Below, one piece after another: positions 34,780 through 45,760 of a DNA stretch of 64,000 bases. The notes below the pieces were generated by a model. That model saw nothing but the letters and a program-made list of their open reading frames with translations. It ran no database searches and was not told the origin of the DNA. Both the position numbers and the translations under genes were made by a program. How positions within the stretch are numbered: position 1 is the first letter of the stretch; each line of letters starts with the position of its first letter. The stretch comes from Emydura subglobosa (lineage: Eukaryota; Chordata; Testudines; Chelidae): NCBI GenBank assembly GCA_007922225.1, contig ML679956.1:17457049-17521048 (forward strand), given 5' to 3'.

Positions 34780-35260
34780 TGTGTTCTTTCATCAAAGACC
34801 CATATATCAAATATTGTCCATGAAAATGACAACTCCATTTGTGTTTGTTAATAGTTCTGCAATCTTTCTTTGGAAAAAAATTCAGGGGCACTGGTAATCC
34901 CAAAAGGTTAACTTCAAAAGCAAAATTTCCTGCAGGGTCTGCTAAATATAGTCAGTTTAGTACTCTTTGGCTAAAGGAATTTGCCAGAATCTGCTTGCGG
35001 GATCCAGTTTGAATACTGTAGCTCCTTTCACTTTGGGGAGGAAAACATCCAGTGTTGGGAGGATATAAACTGCTTTGTTAAGTTTTAAGAGCCACGCAGA
35101 TTCATATTTTCTATTTTTCTTTATAACTGGCACCATTGGAGCAAACCCTGCTATTGGCTCAGGGATTGTCTCAATTATACCAATCTGTTCCATTCTCTAA
35201 CTCAGTTTCCACTTTGTGAAGCAAAGTGATAGGAATCCTGTGAGGTGTATTTACACTATT
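34780..35260 (-). pseudogene. Reverse transcriptase remnant of the gypsy element
   Basis: Minus-strand blocks: HRIPITLLHKVETELE at the entry, then IGIIETIPEPIAGFAPMVPV, LNKAVYILPTLD and FKLDPASRFWQIPL (first catalytic Asp kept). Further left, at 34813-34824, the palm motif reads FMDN instead of ending DD, followed by a stop. The gain of Asn in place of the second Asp would remove polymerase activity. Spacing and order match the Ty3/gypsy reverse transcriptase. Confidence 0.93.
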
Positions 35261-35789
35261 TGAGCAGTTCCCAAACTTCCCTCCAGGACTCCTTTTGCAA
35301 TTTACCAAGTGTCCCAGACTCCTTTCATTTCTGGTACTACTGGAGTGCTCCCACCAGCGTGACCTCACATGCACAGTGTATGCAAGGTCATGCAGTTTGC
35401 AGGACACCATTTTGAGAACACGATGGCATCCTTCCTGTGGCAAAAGTGCTGCAATGCTGTTCCAATGTGTTCTGGCCCAGTTTCAAGGAACGGACCCATC
35501 CATAACCCCCAGCAGACGCCACTTTGGCAACCGCTGCACTATATGGTTCAGCGTTGTCTCACAGTTATTTATATTGGATCTTTTCAAAAGTCCAATACCA
35601 AATACTCCACTGAGTTCTTCCACTTCTCATTAGGCTGCAGTGGAGAAGGTTGCTGGTCTTTGATCACAAACTTTGAATTCAAAGCTTTTGTCTTTGTAAG
35701 CTGTTTCTGTGGTGAACTGGCCTATGCAGTTCAGAATACTTCCAGAGCTAGTCAAGGCTGTGTCAGTTGATTTCAGCTCTGGGAGGGTT

Positions 35790-35870
35790 GAAAGTGATTG
35801 TAAGTCCCTTCTGATATGACTCTTATGTCTGCTCCTGAGTCAACTTTAAATTCAATTGTCTTTTCATGAA
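35790..35870 (-). pseudogene. Aspartic protease active-site remnant
   Basis: On the minus strand KTIEFKVDSGADI surrounds the DSGA active-site motif (35830-35841) of a retroviral-type aspartic protease, correctly placed between the zinc knuckle and reverse transcriptase. The rest of the protease is not legible in one frame. Confidence 0.85.
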
Positions 35871-35982
35871 TATTCTGTTTCACTCTCCAGGCAGGCTCTG
35901 TCTCATAACGTGTGATAGATCCCAGAAACAATGGCTCTTCATTGTCTGTAACATGAGTCAGCTCCCTGACTGCCTTAGTACT

Positions 35983-36024
35983 GCAAACAAGGGCAAAATG
36001 TCCATATTTTGTGTATTTATTACA
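35983..36024 (-). pseudogene. CCHC zinc-knuckle remnant of gag
   Basis: The 14 residues CNKYTKYGHFALVC keep the exact spacing C-x2-C-x4-H-x4-C, but the second Cys is Tyr (TGC to TAC). This is the nucleic-acid-binding knuckle at the end of gag. The residue change would break zinc coordination. Confidence 0.85.
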
Positions 36025-36342
36025 TCTTATTCCTGTGGCCAGACATGCATCTTTTGGCTATGATTTTTTCCACTTCTTGTGCATTTAGTCTTTTAAGTTA
36101 TTATTTCTTGCCTCAGGGGTTTATAATAATGATATTTGGACTCAAGCAGTTTCTGTTTACAGCTTCCAAGCTAGTTTCTACCAACAGGGGTTTGGCAAAT
36201 TTGTTTTGCTGTTTCACAAATTCAGATTGCTTTTCTATTTGAATAGCTGTGTGTAGAGGTAAGTCTGTTTTTAGTTATAGCTGCTGTGAAAGACTTTTGT
36301 CTGTCAGGCTAATAACCAATCTCTCTCTCATATTTCCATGTT

Positions 36343-36802
36343 TTATTGCCCTCCCCCAATATCACTTTTTTCAGCTAATACAAGTAAAGCTCTGATAAAA
36401 AAAAATCCAATAGAGGACCCTGGTTGTTGAATTCTCTGGTGAAAAAATGCCTTTTCATAAACCACATTTCTCTGAAATATAAAGTATGCAGCAAACATAA
36501 CCAGAACCCTTTTATAATCATCTTTGTGGCTGTCTTCAATAAAGGTAAAAGATATAGATATGTTCTGCCTGCTTCCCCATAGCATAATTTAAAGAGCATA
36601 CCTGAATATCTCCAGTTTCCTTGTGGAGTTTGGCTGCAACATGAAATCTTACAAAATGCTGCTTTCCAGTCTGTCTATTCTGAAGGTCTGTCAAAGCTGA
36701 AGTTCTCTGGGGTTTTGAAGAGTGGCATGTTGATGAGAACAAATCTGCAACCTTAGGGTTTTTTTCTTCTGCTGGCAATGCTGTGTTGCTCTCCTTTGGC
36801 AC
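36343..36802 (-). pseudogene. gag capsid-region remnant of the gypsy element
   Basis: Two minus-strand frames, 36536-36802 and 36343-36585, carry FHVAAKLHKETGDIQVCSL, NYAMGKQAEHI and then EDSHKDDY, FFHQRIQQPG and LLVLAEKSD in order. This is the capsid-like part of vertebrate Ty3/gypsy gag. It starts within about 30 bases of the primer binding site. At least one frameshift separates the two parts, and it runs on to stops before the zinc knuckle, so it is not a domesticated gag gene. Confidence 0.85.
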
Positions 36803-36815
36803 CAGTTAGGCTGCC

Positions 36816-36831
36816 TTTACTTCTAACACCA
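36816..36831 (-). other. Primer binding site, tRNA-Leu-like
   Basis: Directly after the 5' LTR end (…TGACA on the minus strand) lies TGGTGTTAGAAGTAAA. It matches the complement of a tRNA-Leu(CAA) 3' end at 12 of 16 positions, including the obligatory TGG. Position and sequence both fit the primer site for minus-strand DNA synthesis. Confidence 0.8.
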
Positions 36832-37219
36832 TGTCATTTGCCAGATATGACCTGGTTATGCAGCTTCCACTCTAGAGACAGCCTTGCGGGGTGCAGGTTA
36901 CAGGGCTGTAAAATTGCAGTGTAGACATTAGGGCTCAGGCTGGACCACAGGCTCTGAGACCGCCTCCCCCCCCCCCCAGGAGGGGGGACGATCCCAGAGT
37001 GTGGGCTCCAGCTCAAACCAAATGTCTACAACTCAGTTGAACAGCCCTGAAGCCCAAGCCCAAGGCAGCTGACTTGGGCCACCCGGGTGTGGTTTAACTG
37101 TGGTGTAGATATACCCTTAAATGTACTGCTGGCATTAGTTATTAGCAGCTTAGGAAAGGTATATTACACATGACACCACCTAGAGGTTAAACTTAATAAT
37201 AGTTTAATATTCCATTACA
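36832..37219 (-). repeat. 5' LTR of the gypsy element (with nested MITE)
   Basis: Starts TGTCATTTGCCAGATATG and ends ATATTCCATTACA on the plus strand, aligning with the LTR at 32400-32644. The stretch from about 36885 to 37128 has no counterpart in the other LTR and is a palindromic insertion. Confidence 0.88.
36885..37128. mobile_element. Palindromic MITE nested in the 5' LTR
   Basis: Arms 36901-36960 ('agggctgtaaaattgcag', 'gtgtagacattagggctcag') and 36990-37048 form a long imperfect hairpin around a poly-C centre. The right side ends 'gtgtagatatacccttaa', the terminus of a family I know from turtles, while the left terminal part is missing. It is absent from the other LTR, so it arrived after the retrotransposon. 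Confidence 0.8.
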
Positions 37220-37979
37220 GTGGAGAAGGCGGGGGTGCTTGTAATAACATTAACAGGAGAGGTGGGCAAAGATTTTTTGAAAATGTTGAAAAACAGAGAA
37301 CCTTTTCCCTCAACAAGCTCAAATTGACACTTTCATTTCACCATGCCAAACCCAAAAATTCCTAGGAAAATAAAAGTGTTAGAAGCAATGTCACTTGGGA
37401 AAGTACTAAACAGGTATTTAACTGGTGCACTGCTAGTGTGCTTCTTGGTAGTGCACAGAGAATGACCCTAGTTCATTCTGGGGAGGGGGGGGGGCCGGCA
37501 CCCATCTAAGAGGTAAGAACAAGTGACTGTTTTTAGTGGTTAAATTCCAGCCCTGTGTCCTAGGGAGTCAGTGCATGGCTGTTGCATCACCAATCCCAAT
37601 CACCAGCTGGCCAGCCAGAAAATGGCTTTGCCATGTCTAATATTTCACCCAGTGCCCAACACATTCATCAAAAGTGGTCTCAGCTGGAAAAACTACTGAG
37701 CGTTCACTGTCTGACATACAGCAATTTTCTCAGGAACAACTGAAAAGCCTGCTGCCACAAAATATTCCTTCATTTGTCACTGCATTCTATGTAGGTCTGT
37801 CTGTTTGTCAAGAATCTATTCTCTTGAGCCAGGCAGAGAAACTGGGTTAAACATTTTTGCTTGACCCCCTTGTTAACACATCAGTTGTATTCTCTGTGGT
37901 CACCTGAAGACGAAAGCACAGAGCAGGTGTCACTTTTACAACTACTAATCAAGCATGGCGGAGACTTAGAGCACTTTTC
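37220..37979. other. Non-coding stretch
   Basis: No gene. A poly-G run lies near 37482-37493. 37560-37780 is unremarkable unique-looking sequence. Confidence 0.5.
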
Positions 37980-38471
37980 TGACTCTGTTTACCCATTGCC
38001 CCCTTTTTGACCCAACCAGCTGGTCAAAGTTCAGGGCCATGGGGATGTTTCAGTTGGAAGCAGAAATTGATGATGGAATCTGGTAGTTTCTTTTTTTTGA
38101 TGCAATCTTGTTTATTTAAAAAGGAACGTAAGAAGTTCTGTGTCTCTGGATACAGAAAGAACCAACAAAAAGAGCAGTCTTTTAGCTTAAAACCCCCAGC
38201 CTCTTTAGCCAACACCCGACCCAAAAATCTCACTCTCCAGCTTTTTCCCAGGGTCTGTTGTATTAATTTAGATGGAACATATGGACTAAAAGTGTTAGGA
38301 CTCTGGCACTGTCCATTATTAAACAGTGTTAAACAAGGTTTGAGGTTTGGCATACAGAGACTGTTAGTACCATGATAAACAATTACAAATCCTTTTATTA
38401 AAGGAAAAGAAGGAAAAAAACAGCTAGAGCATTTGAAATATAAAGTATGAAGTAAAGTTTTCATTTTAACA
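37980..38471 (-). repeat. LTR-like repeat, minus strand, related to 48400-48990
   Basis: The right end ...TTTTAACA is followed on the plus strand by 'tcccttgttccctttccctt', which on the minus strand is a polypurine tract ending immediately before TG. On the minus strand AATAAA lies in 'ccttttaaataaacaag', opposite 38105-38122. The left part aligns with 48400-48560: 'ttcagggccatg' with 'ttcagggcgatg', 'tttgatgcaatcttgtttattta' with 'tttgatgcaatactgtttattta', and then 'cagaaagaaccaac' with 'agtagaaacaaac'. The left end is not fixed. Confidence 0.6.
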
Positions 38472-39420
38472 TCCCTTGTTCCCTTTCCCTTTAGCTGGAG
38501 ACAGTTTTTAGAAAGAAATACTCATTTGACAGTCTTTTAGATGGTATTAAAGATTATAATAATAGCCTGTGGGGGCGGGGGGGGGGGGGGGAGAAGAGAA
38601 GAAGGTAGTTGAGATGGGCTGGAGCTATTGTTAAAGTCTGACCTTATTTCCTAAGATAAGGAAACAAGCCAGACACACAAAAGGGTAGGGAAGAATAGCA
38701 AAGATAGAAAATGCAGCTTCTGTCTCTGGTGTTGACTCACACATTCAACCTCACTGCTAGAAAAACAAAGGCATGGTATGTGGTCTTATCAGACACACCA
38801 AGACCTGGAAAACTCTTACCAGCATCAGGCTGTTTAGGGCATTACTTTTAGTTGCCTCTCTGGTCACAGACTTAAAGCAATGTTGAAAAACATGTGGTCT
38901 TGGCACGCTAAGTCAGACTCTTATTAGATATAAGAAAAAATGAGAAGAGAGAAGAAATAAGGTAGGGAAGGAAGAGCAGTCTCACATCTCAGGTGGTGTT
39001 TGGGATTTAGCCAAAGCCAGTGGATGTAGCAGTGTCATCTGGCTCTCTTTGTTGGTCCCAGTCTGGGCAATACATCTTTCAGATTTAGCATGAAGGTGGG
39101 CCAGGGTCCCACAAGATGGTGGGATGCCACGATGGTGAAACTCACTCCAGTGGCCCATTTGGCTCCCAAAGACTTTGAGGACCCCCAAAAGGGATTGATG
39201 AGTGGAAAAGCCCAGCACCTCATTTTGTCCACCACCAATTAGGCCTCGTTTCTGATACACCAAATTTAGTTCACTGATTTCTGGTTCCAACTCTCGTTTA
39301 CCAGGCATGATCTTAACACAGTCCTTGAATTATATCAGTAGCCCTTTTTGTTTGGACTAATTCAGTCTGTCTCCTTTGTACCATCAACATTAGTTATAGA
39401 GTACTGTGACACTTCATGAA
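38472..39420 (-). mobile_element. Internal sequence of an LTR element, minus strand
   Basis: Begins with the polypurine tract beside the LTR at 38471. A 108-codon minus-strand frame at 38982-39308 (starting MPGKRELEPEISELN) is the longest legible piece; I do not recognise a domain, though the Pro-Gly-Lys start and Glu-rich head recall leader or gag-like regions. A long poly-G tract at about 38573-38591 interrupts it. No reverse transcriptase blocks are seen, so most of the internal region is missing or unrecognisable. Confidence 0.4.
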
Positions 39421-41900
39421 CTTACATTCACTTCTTACAGTTGAGCTCAGAAATGGGGTAAGTTTGTAGGCCCAGTTATCACAACAGGTTACACAGTTTG
39501 CTAATAGTCTCCTGCTTGACTTTCTTGCCTCTCCCTCTCTCTGTTCTTGTCTCTTCTCAGTTTCTGTGTGATCTCTTCCCACCTCCAAATACACCCCTCC
39601 ACCCAAAACAATTTTCAGTCAAAAGTTCCTGGGCAGGTTTACACTCAACTGTTGTCTTAGGTGGGGTCTTATGCTTACAGTTATGTTAACTGATGGGTGA
39701 GTTCAATGAGGTTTTAACTCAACCCATAACAAGATTTCACCCAGCTCAAAAGAACCCCCTTCGATTATGTATTGTTGTTTTATTAAAACCATGTATGCTT
39801 CCTCAAAAGTTCAGCAATCATTACACCTCTCCCTCAGTGTCTTTTGTATGGAATCATTCAACTATATTTGTCTCTTATTCTCCTCAGTCAGAAAAAACAG
39901 CTAATAATTATCCTTTAAATGCACAATTACCAACAACGTATGTAGTGCAGTTCATGCTCCGCTTTGCATCTGGTTATGCAATGATCCAGTGTCAAAGGAA
40001 AACCCGGGAGATATTTTTGTATTGTCTACATTTTAAATTTGACATGCCATTTCTACACTGAGGAAATTGACATTTCAAAGCTTTTACTACACTATGGCCC
40101 TTATAAAAAACTACAATAACCTGATGGCTGTGGGTGAATTTAGTATAGTGATCGGAAAGGGTAGGAGCTGGGAGAAGGCTAATAGCATTGGTTAGAGCCA
40201 AGCACATGTAGGCAAGAGCTGTGCAAACTTCCCTACAGGCAGCCTAATCCTGCGAGGTGCTGTCAATCAGAATGGAGGGTAGCAGCACCTTGCAGGGCTG
40301 TTAGCGCCCATAGCCTGGCTTCTGACCTCACATCCCCAAAACTTCAAGGACTGAACTTGTGTAAGGCTGCTTGTGTTCCAAGAGATGCTGAATGCCCGGA
40401 GCTCCTGTTGGGCTTCAAGGGCAGGTGAGGGCACTCAGCACATCTTGGAAGGTGCTTGACCATTCTAAAGATTGGTCCTCACATTTAGCTGGGATGAAGT
40501 CTAGTTTTCATTTGGCCCCATCTCTAATAGCAAGCAAGGCTTGTCTTTCAATTATCAACCCATTTAAAACATGATGGAAACTAGTTTACAATCTTTCTCC
40601 TTAGGTTTACATGCTGCAAGTGAAACCTGTGACACCCCTTTCCAGCAAGATAGATGCCTCCAGCAGTATGGTGAGTAATGCCAACTGCAATTAAACACTT
40701 TACAGTATTTCAGTTTATGAATAGTGACAAACACGTCTTACCTTGTAGACTCCTAGGCTGTTGGGATGGGTGCAATTTTGCATCACGACTGCATCCTTTA
40801 TCCACTCAAATCAACCAGAATTTTGCCATTACTTTAATGGGAGCCAGCTAGGATATGTATCAATCTGCGCATACATAACTCCCACTTCTTATGCATGCCG
40901 ATTGAAGAAAGAATAGATCCTCTAAGGCGCACACTGCAACAATAGCACTGATACAAAGGGGTGTGATGCAACTAATGCTAAAATGCATCCACTAGGGCAT
41001 GTTTTATAGCTGAGTGTTTTGAATACTGCAGTTAAAAGGCATTTCCTTTTGAAAATAATGCATGGATCCAAAGAAGCTCTTTTGTTGAAAGGGGTTTGTT
41101 CTCCCTCCAGCCAAGCATAAGCAAAGCAAGTCGTTGCTCACCCCACATAGATTTATAATTCATGGGTCACCCTAATCTTCCTTAGCGAGGTGGGAAATGG
41201 AGGTAGTGGATGGCCTCATCCGCTTCAAGAGGGTGAGGTCCAACAAACTGTGAGACTAACCCTGTCCTCTGTGCACATGCATAGCACCCTCCTCCCCATT
41301 AGCATCAGTGGGAGGGAGGTATGTGTAGATATGGAAGGAGACTAGGTCGATGTATGGTCCTCTTCACAATGTAATTCAAGCCATATCTTATTCTGGAAAA
41401 GACTGTATTTAAAGGGCCAGCTTCTGACCCCCTTAAGGCTGCACTGCACCATCCTGGATTCACCAAGTGTGGGAAATGCCCAGCTGGTGTGTTCACTCTA
41501 CTCTACTCGTTCCTAGATCCCAGCAGAGATGGTATGTTGGGGAACGGCCTGGGAGAAAAGGGATGTGGCCAGGGAGCTGCAATCTCCAGCTAACCCCTGT
41601 CTGTGGGAACAGCCAACGGGAGCTACTGGTTGCTGATTGTAAGATACATTAGCCTCAGGGCTGCTTTGTTCAAGCATGCCAACTACAGGGTGTTGCTGGG
41701 AGTGTTGTGATACGTTGATCTCTTTTGGTATCTGGCAGCATGCTGGGCGTACCACACGCACAGAGCTGAGCACTGTGGACACTCAGAGCACTTGGCTCTC
41801 CAGACTCTTGCCCATGGTGGGTTCCCATAAACACTGTCATTTTTGGTAACACAATTCCTATGCAATGATTGCCAGAAACTGAACAGTGCAAATACTTTAG
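39421..41900. other. Non-coding stretch with short inverted repeats
   Basis: No exon supported; frames up to 122 codons have no domain. A short hairpin MITE lies at 40249-40297 (arms CCTGCGAGGTGCTG and its inverse, 13 of 14 matched). 39600-39830 may be an LTR-like block ('gttgttttattaaaacc') but I could not pair it with another copy. Confidence 0.5.
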
Positions 41901-41903
41901 GCA

Positions 41904-41980
41904 CAGTGGGTGAAATCCTCACCCCAGTGAACGAGGCGCAAAGCTCACTGACTTCAGCGGAGCCAGGATTTCACCCAGTG
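41904..41980. mobile_element. Short palindromic MITE
   Basis: Terminal inverted repeats CAGTGGGTGAAATCCT and the reverse complement of 'aggatttcacccagtg' agree at 15 of 16 positions, with a 45-base centre containing 'actgacttcagcgg'. The family is distinct from the 'cagatcctcag' palindromes. Confidence 0.75.
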
Positions 41981-42278
41981 ACAGTTACAACAAAAGACCA
42001 AACCCAACAGCTCCAAACCCAGCCCCTAAAGGCAGCCAAAGCTAACAGAGTCTCATAATCCCTCCATACCATCCCCTTTCCTGTAAGCTACTTTCCTGTA
42101 TCTTCCTGCTGCAGCCATTGCTAGCCCTCTGCCTCCCCAAGTCTATTATACTCACCACCTATGAACACAGAGGTGGCTTAGAGCCAGATACAGCATGTTC
42201 AGTCTCCAGCTTCTGCCCCCTAAAATATGTATAAAAAAATGAGCTCTCAATTTAAAAAAACCCCAAAAATACACAATA

Positions 42279-42485
42279 CCTTTTTCACTAGGAGGGTGGT
42301 GAAACACTGGAATGGGTTACCTAGGGAGGTGGTGGAATCACCATCCCTAGAGGTTTTTAAGGTGCAACTAGACAAAGCCTTGACCGGGATGATTTAGTTG
42401 GGATTGGTTCTGCTTTGAACAGGGGATTGGACTAGATGACCTCCTGAGGTCCCTTCCAATCCCAATCTTTTGTGAATCTATGATT
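42279..42485 (+). mobile_element. CR1 LINE 3' end
   Basis: Carries 'ttcactaggagggtggtgaa', 'ggttacctagggaggtgg', 'ttggactagatgacctcctg' and 'ggtcccttccaatccc', ending 'tgtgaatctatgatt'. This is a 5'-truncated CR1 of about 207 bases, among the best preserved here. Confidence 0.94.
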
Positions 42486-42928
42486 CTTCAGCAGCCACTG
42501 TTGCTGCTTATGTAAAGGTGTGTGGAGTCCAAGTCTACCTTAGGACTGTTTTGAAAAAGATCTCCATATTTCTGTAAATAGGAGGAAAGATTTTTACCCT
42601 CCGGTAGAATCACTTGTTTCCATTGAAATGTCTCACTTCACCACTAGAACTTGCAGTGATATGCAGAGAGCCACACTATAGGATCAAAGGAGAATCTCAA
42701 TTTTTTTTTTTTTAATCGTCTTCCCATCCCCCCCAAGGACAAATATTTCAGTGAATTTAGTACTTATGAAAAGTGTCACACTGAGAATACTGGAGACCGT
42801 AAAGACATCTCTCCTTGACAGGTATAGTACCAGCAATGGTGCGGCACACTTCTCTATACCGTCCAATAGATATATATCTTGGCACTGAAATGGAGGCTCC
42901 ATACCTTGGGTTAAGAGTGTAGGGATCA

Positions 42929-43090
42929 GATTTTTAAAGATATTTAGGCACTTAAAGATGTAGATTGGCACCTCAGGCACTGGACTCTCATTGAATTAAT
43001 GGGGGCTAGGCATTTAGGTACTTTTGAAAATCCAAGTAGGTGCCTGTCTGCACTTAAATTCATTTAAATATCTAGGCTGTGGTCCCTATA
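42929..43090. mobile_element. Long palindromic MITE-type repeat
   Basis: Left 'gatttttaaagatatttagg' and right 'catttaaatatctaggctg' are inverted, with internal 'ggcacctcaggc' and 'gtaggtgcctgtctgc' also inverted. It is an expanded, worn relative of the 'aggtatttaggtgcc' palindromes at 13497 and 27826. Confidence 0.55.
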
Positions 43091-45339
43091 TTCATCCAGT
43101 TGATATCTTCTTGTGGAGGCCATCAGCAGAGTTACGTAATTATTACAGGCGCTAGTGCTGAGGTACACCAAACTTAAGGTATCGCGCCAGATGTATCACA
43201 GCTCAGAGGCAAGTTCTACAGGTGCTTCAGATACTAGCTCCTGTAGGCACTGGTCCTGTTGAGGCCCAATTATGACTTGGACATATGGCTAAATAAAGAG
43301 CATTTTACTAGGGTTGACAGAAAGGGGAAGGTTGCAAATACGCTGGGTACAGTGACTTAAACATTGCAATCGAATGTTAAACAAGAACAGTTCCTCGTTG
43401 GGCTTTTTGGGGAGGGCAGACCACTGTTGGGCAAAGGCTCCTCAGGCCAAGGGCCTATCCAGTCCAGCCTCTGCTAGAGACTAATGAGAGCTTGCGTGTT
43501 TCCAGGTCAGGGTCACTTAGTGGTGAGTCTCAGAGCCCCTCTGCACTGGCTCCCTGCCCAGTCTCTGATGCTTTCCCACCAGTCCCACACAGACCTGCAC
43601 ACCATCCACAGTTACCCCCTGTCCCACATGCAGTTCCCTGTCTCCACTGCCCACAGTTCCCTGGTTGTTTCCCTTGCATTCAGCTGCTCTGCCACATTAT
43701 GCTGCCCAGTTGCTCCTGCCTTTCCATGCTGCAGGGGCTTCTCCAAGTGTGAGGTTACTTGTCAGAGTCTTTCCCTAGAGTTTCTTCCCCCTCCCCCTGT
43801 GGGTCATAGATCAGTGGGGTGGGGGTTAACAGCAATAGCAGTTTCCTGCATAACTGATCCATCACAATTTCAAATTAGTGCCAGCTGTGATGGTGGAGTC
43901 TGCTGAGGACATACGTCCACTAGAGGCGGAACTGAACTCACCATCTCACTCCTCATGGGCCACCAAGAAGCCATCACATGGAAACCACTTTTGGTCATGA
44001 ATAATCTGGGCTGGGTGGCACTCAGGGACATAGAGGTAAATTCTGTTGATCATTCTACCAACCACCCTGAGCTGTACCGTTCCTAGGAAAAAAACCTCAT
44101 CTAAATGCAAGAAATCCAGCTGCAGCTTAGAAATCAGTCTGTTCATTTTTCCTGATTACTTCTTGGTGACAAGTACCAGTAACAAAATGGCCTGGCAAAT
44201 ATGCCAAATGTATATGGGGCTATTACTATTTCCTCCTCTACTCTTATTAGTTATTGGCATGTGCAACTCTGTATTCATCTTAGAACGGTACCTAAAGTGC
44301 CTAAGGGTGCAGTGCTAGGGCAAGTAGGAGCCTCCTCCTACTTTATGTGTTGCCCTATATAACCCCTATGGGAAACATTCAGATTTGTCTCCGATTCATT
44401 TTCCTTATATAAATGCAATATTGCTTATTGTGAGCCTAGAAATAGAGTGAACAGCCTATGGTATATTTTTCTACCATGTATTTTTTCCACAGTACTTTCA
44501 CTGGGTGTATATAGTCTTATCTGATTTCCATCCAAAATATGATTGCTATAGAGTATTATACCCATCAAGTTGTCCGCCTGCCTATGCATTTCCATATAGA
44601 ATTTGCAAATGAGCCAGCAGATAAGACCTCCAGCATATTTAGCTAAGGACAGTTTTGTTAAATTGACCAGTACATCAAAGTTCAAGGCAAGTTAGAGCCA
44701 CAAAAAAACCCCCAAAACCTTGTAAATACAGGGTCTCTGTCACAATGCCATGCAGCAAACATGTGGTGCTGTTACTATGTACCCATTTATTAAATACGAT
44801 GGTTGAGTAAAGTAGATCAAGAAAGTTACCACTACAATGATATTTACCCTTCCATTATTAAAAACTAATCCTCACACCACCTGGAGGTATTTATACTATA
44901 CCTTTTTTTTTCTTCCCAGGTGGCTAGTTCTAGAATGAATGCCTGATAAAATTCAGCACAATCAGATATGTAAGAAAAACCACTGTCATGCTGAAGAGAT
45001 TTGGAATATTTTGTGATATGTTGCAAAAGCCATATTGAATGACGATGATAATATTGATATAGATTATGAAAAGATCTGTTTTAATTCTTAGTGGTTAATA
45101 TATCTGATTACTGAGTAGAAAAGATAAGTCAATATACATGCTATTTGATCATTTTGGAAGGAAATTAAAAACTTGGTAGAGAAATATTGAAATGAAAGCT
45201 ATTTGTCCTGTGCTTACTAATATGTACTAGGTCCCCAAATATCATGCAGTTGGTTTCTTTCTTTGCAAGTATAGTGTTCTAATGGATTACATTTAGGAGT
45301 GTAAACTGGGAATCCTGAGTTCTCACGTCAGCTCTGCTG
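43091..45339. other. Non-coding stretch
   Basis: No exon supported. 43480-43790 is C-rich with loosely repeated 'cccacag/ccctgt' words, giving frames of 140 and 86 codons without a domain. The remainder is AT-rich and appears unique. Confidence 0.5.
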
Positions 45340-45760
45340 CTCAAATCTTAAATGAATCAAACAGTACCATAGAATCTCTATGGGTAGAAATTCCATGTTT
45401 GAATAATAAGAGTATATCAGTAGGAATATACTACTGACCACCTGACCAGGTTGGGGACGGTGATTGTGAAATGTTCAGAGAGATTAGAGGCTACAAATAC
45501 ACAAAACCAAATAATAATGGGAGATTTCAACTATTCCTATATTGACTAGGAACATGTCATCTCAGGACAGGATGCAGAGATAAAATCTCTAGACAACATT
45601 AATGACTGCTTCTTGGAGCAGCTGGTCCTGGAACCCACTAGGGGAGAGGCAATTATTGATTTAGTGCTAAGTGGCACACAAGATGTAGTCCAAAAGGTGA
45701 ATATAGCTGAATCACTTGGTAATGGAGACCATAATGTAATTAAATGTAACATCCTTCTAG
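45340..45760 (+). pseudogene. LINE endonuclease-domain remnant
   Basis: IMGDFN (MGDFN at 45517-45531) is the catalytic GDFN block of apurinic-type LINE endonucleases. It is followed by INDCFLEQLVLEPTRGEAIIDLVLSG and GNGDHNVI (GDHN at 45724-45735), the Asp-His catalytic end. An in-frame stop sits shortly after GDFN, so the domain cannot be made. Confidence 0.88.

Larger units (their letters stand above)
32400..37219 (-). mobile_element. Full-length decayed Ty3/gypsy LTR retrotransposon
   Basis: A complete retrotransposon skeleton in minus orientation. From right to left it has a 5' LTR, primer binding site, gag, CCHC knuckle, protease, reverse transcriptase, RNase H, integrase, polypurine tract and 3' LTR. 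The order reverse transcriptase, RNase H, integrase defines Ty3/gypsy rather than Ty1/copia. No envelope region is seen. The core is about 4.2 kb between LTRs of roughly 170-180 bases once nested insertions are discounted. Many frameshifts and stops, and replaced catalytic residues, show it is long inactive. Flanking pentamers GCTGA (left) and GTGGA (right) agree at 3 of 5 positions, so a target-site duplication is only suggestive. Confidence 0.92.

Noticed and set aside
36343..36802. A domesticated gypsy gag gene (host gene)
   Set aside because: Frames are broken, the knuckle has lost a Cys and the full retrotransposon with LTRs surrounds it.
38573..38591. Long poly-G tract as a functional element
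   Set aside because: Homopolymer slippage or assembly length error is the simpler explanation.
43484..43906. A 140-codon plus-strand frame
   Set aside because: C-rich, with a second overlapping frame of 86 codons; Ser, His, Pro and Cys-rich with no recognisable family or splice context.
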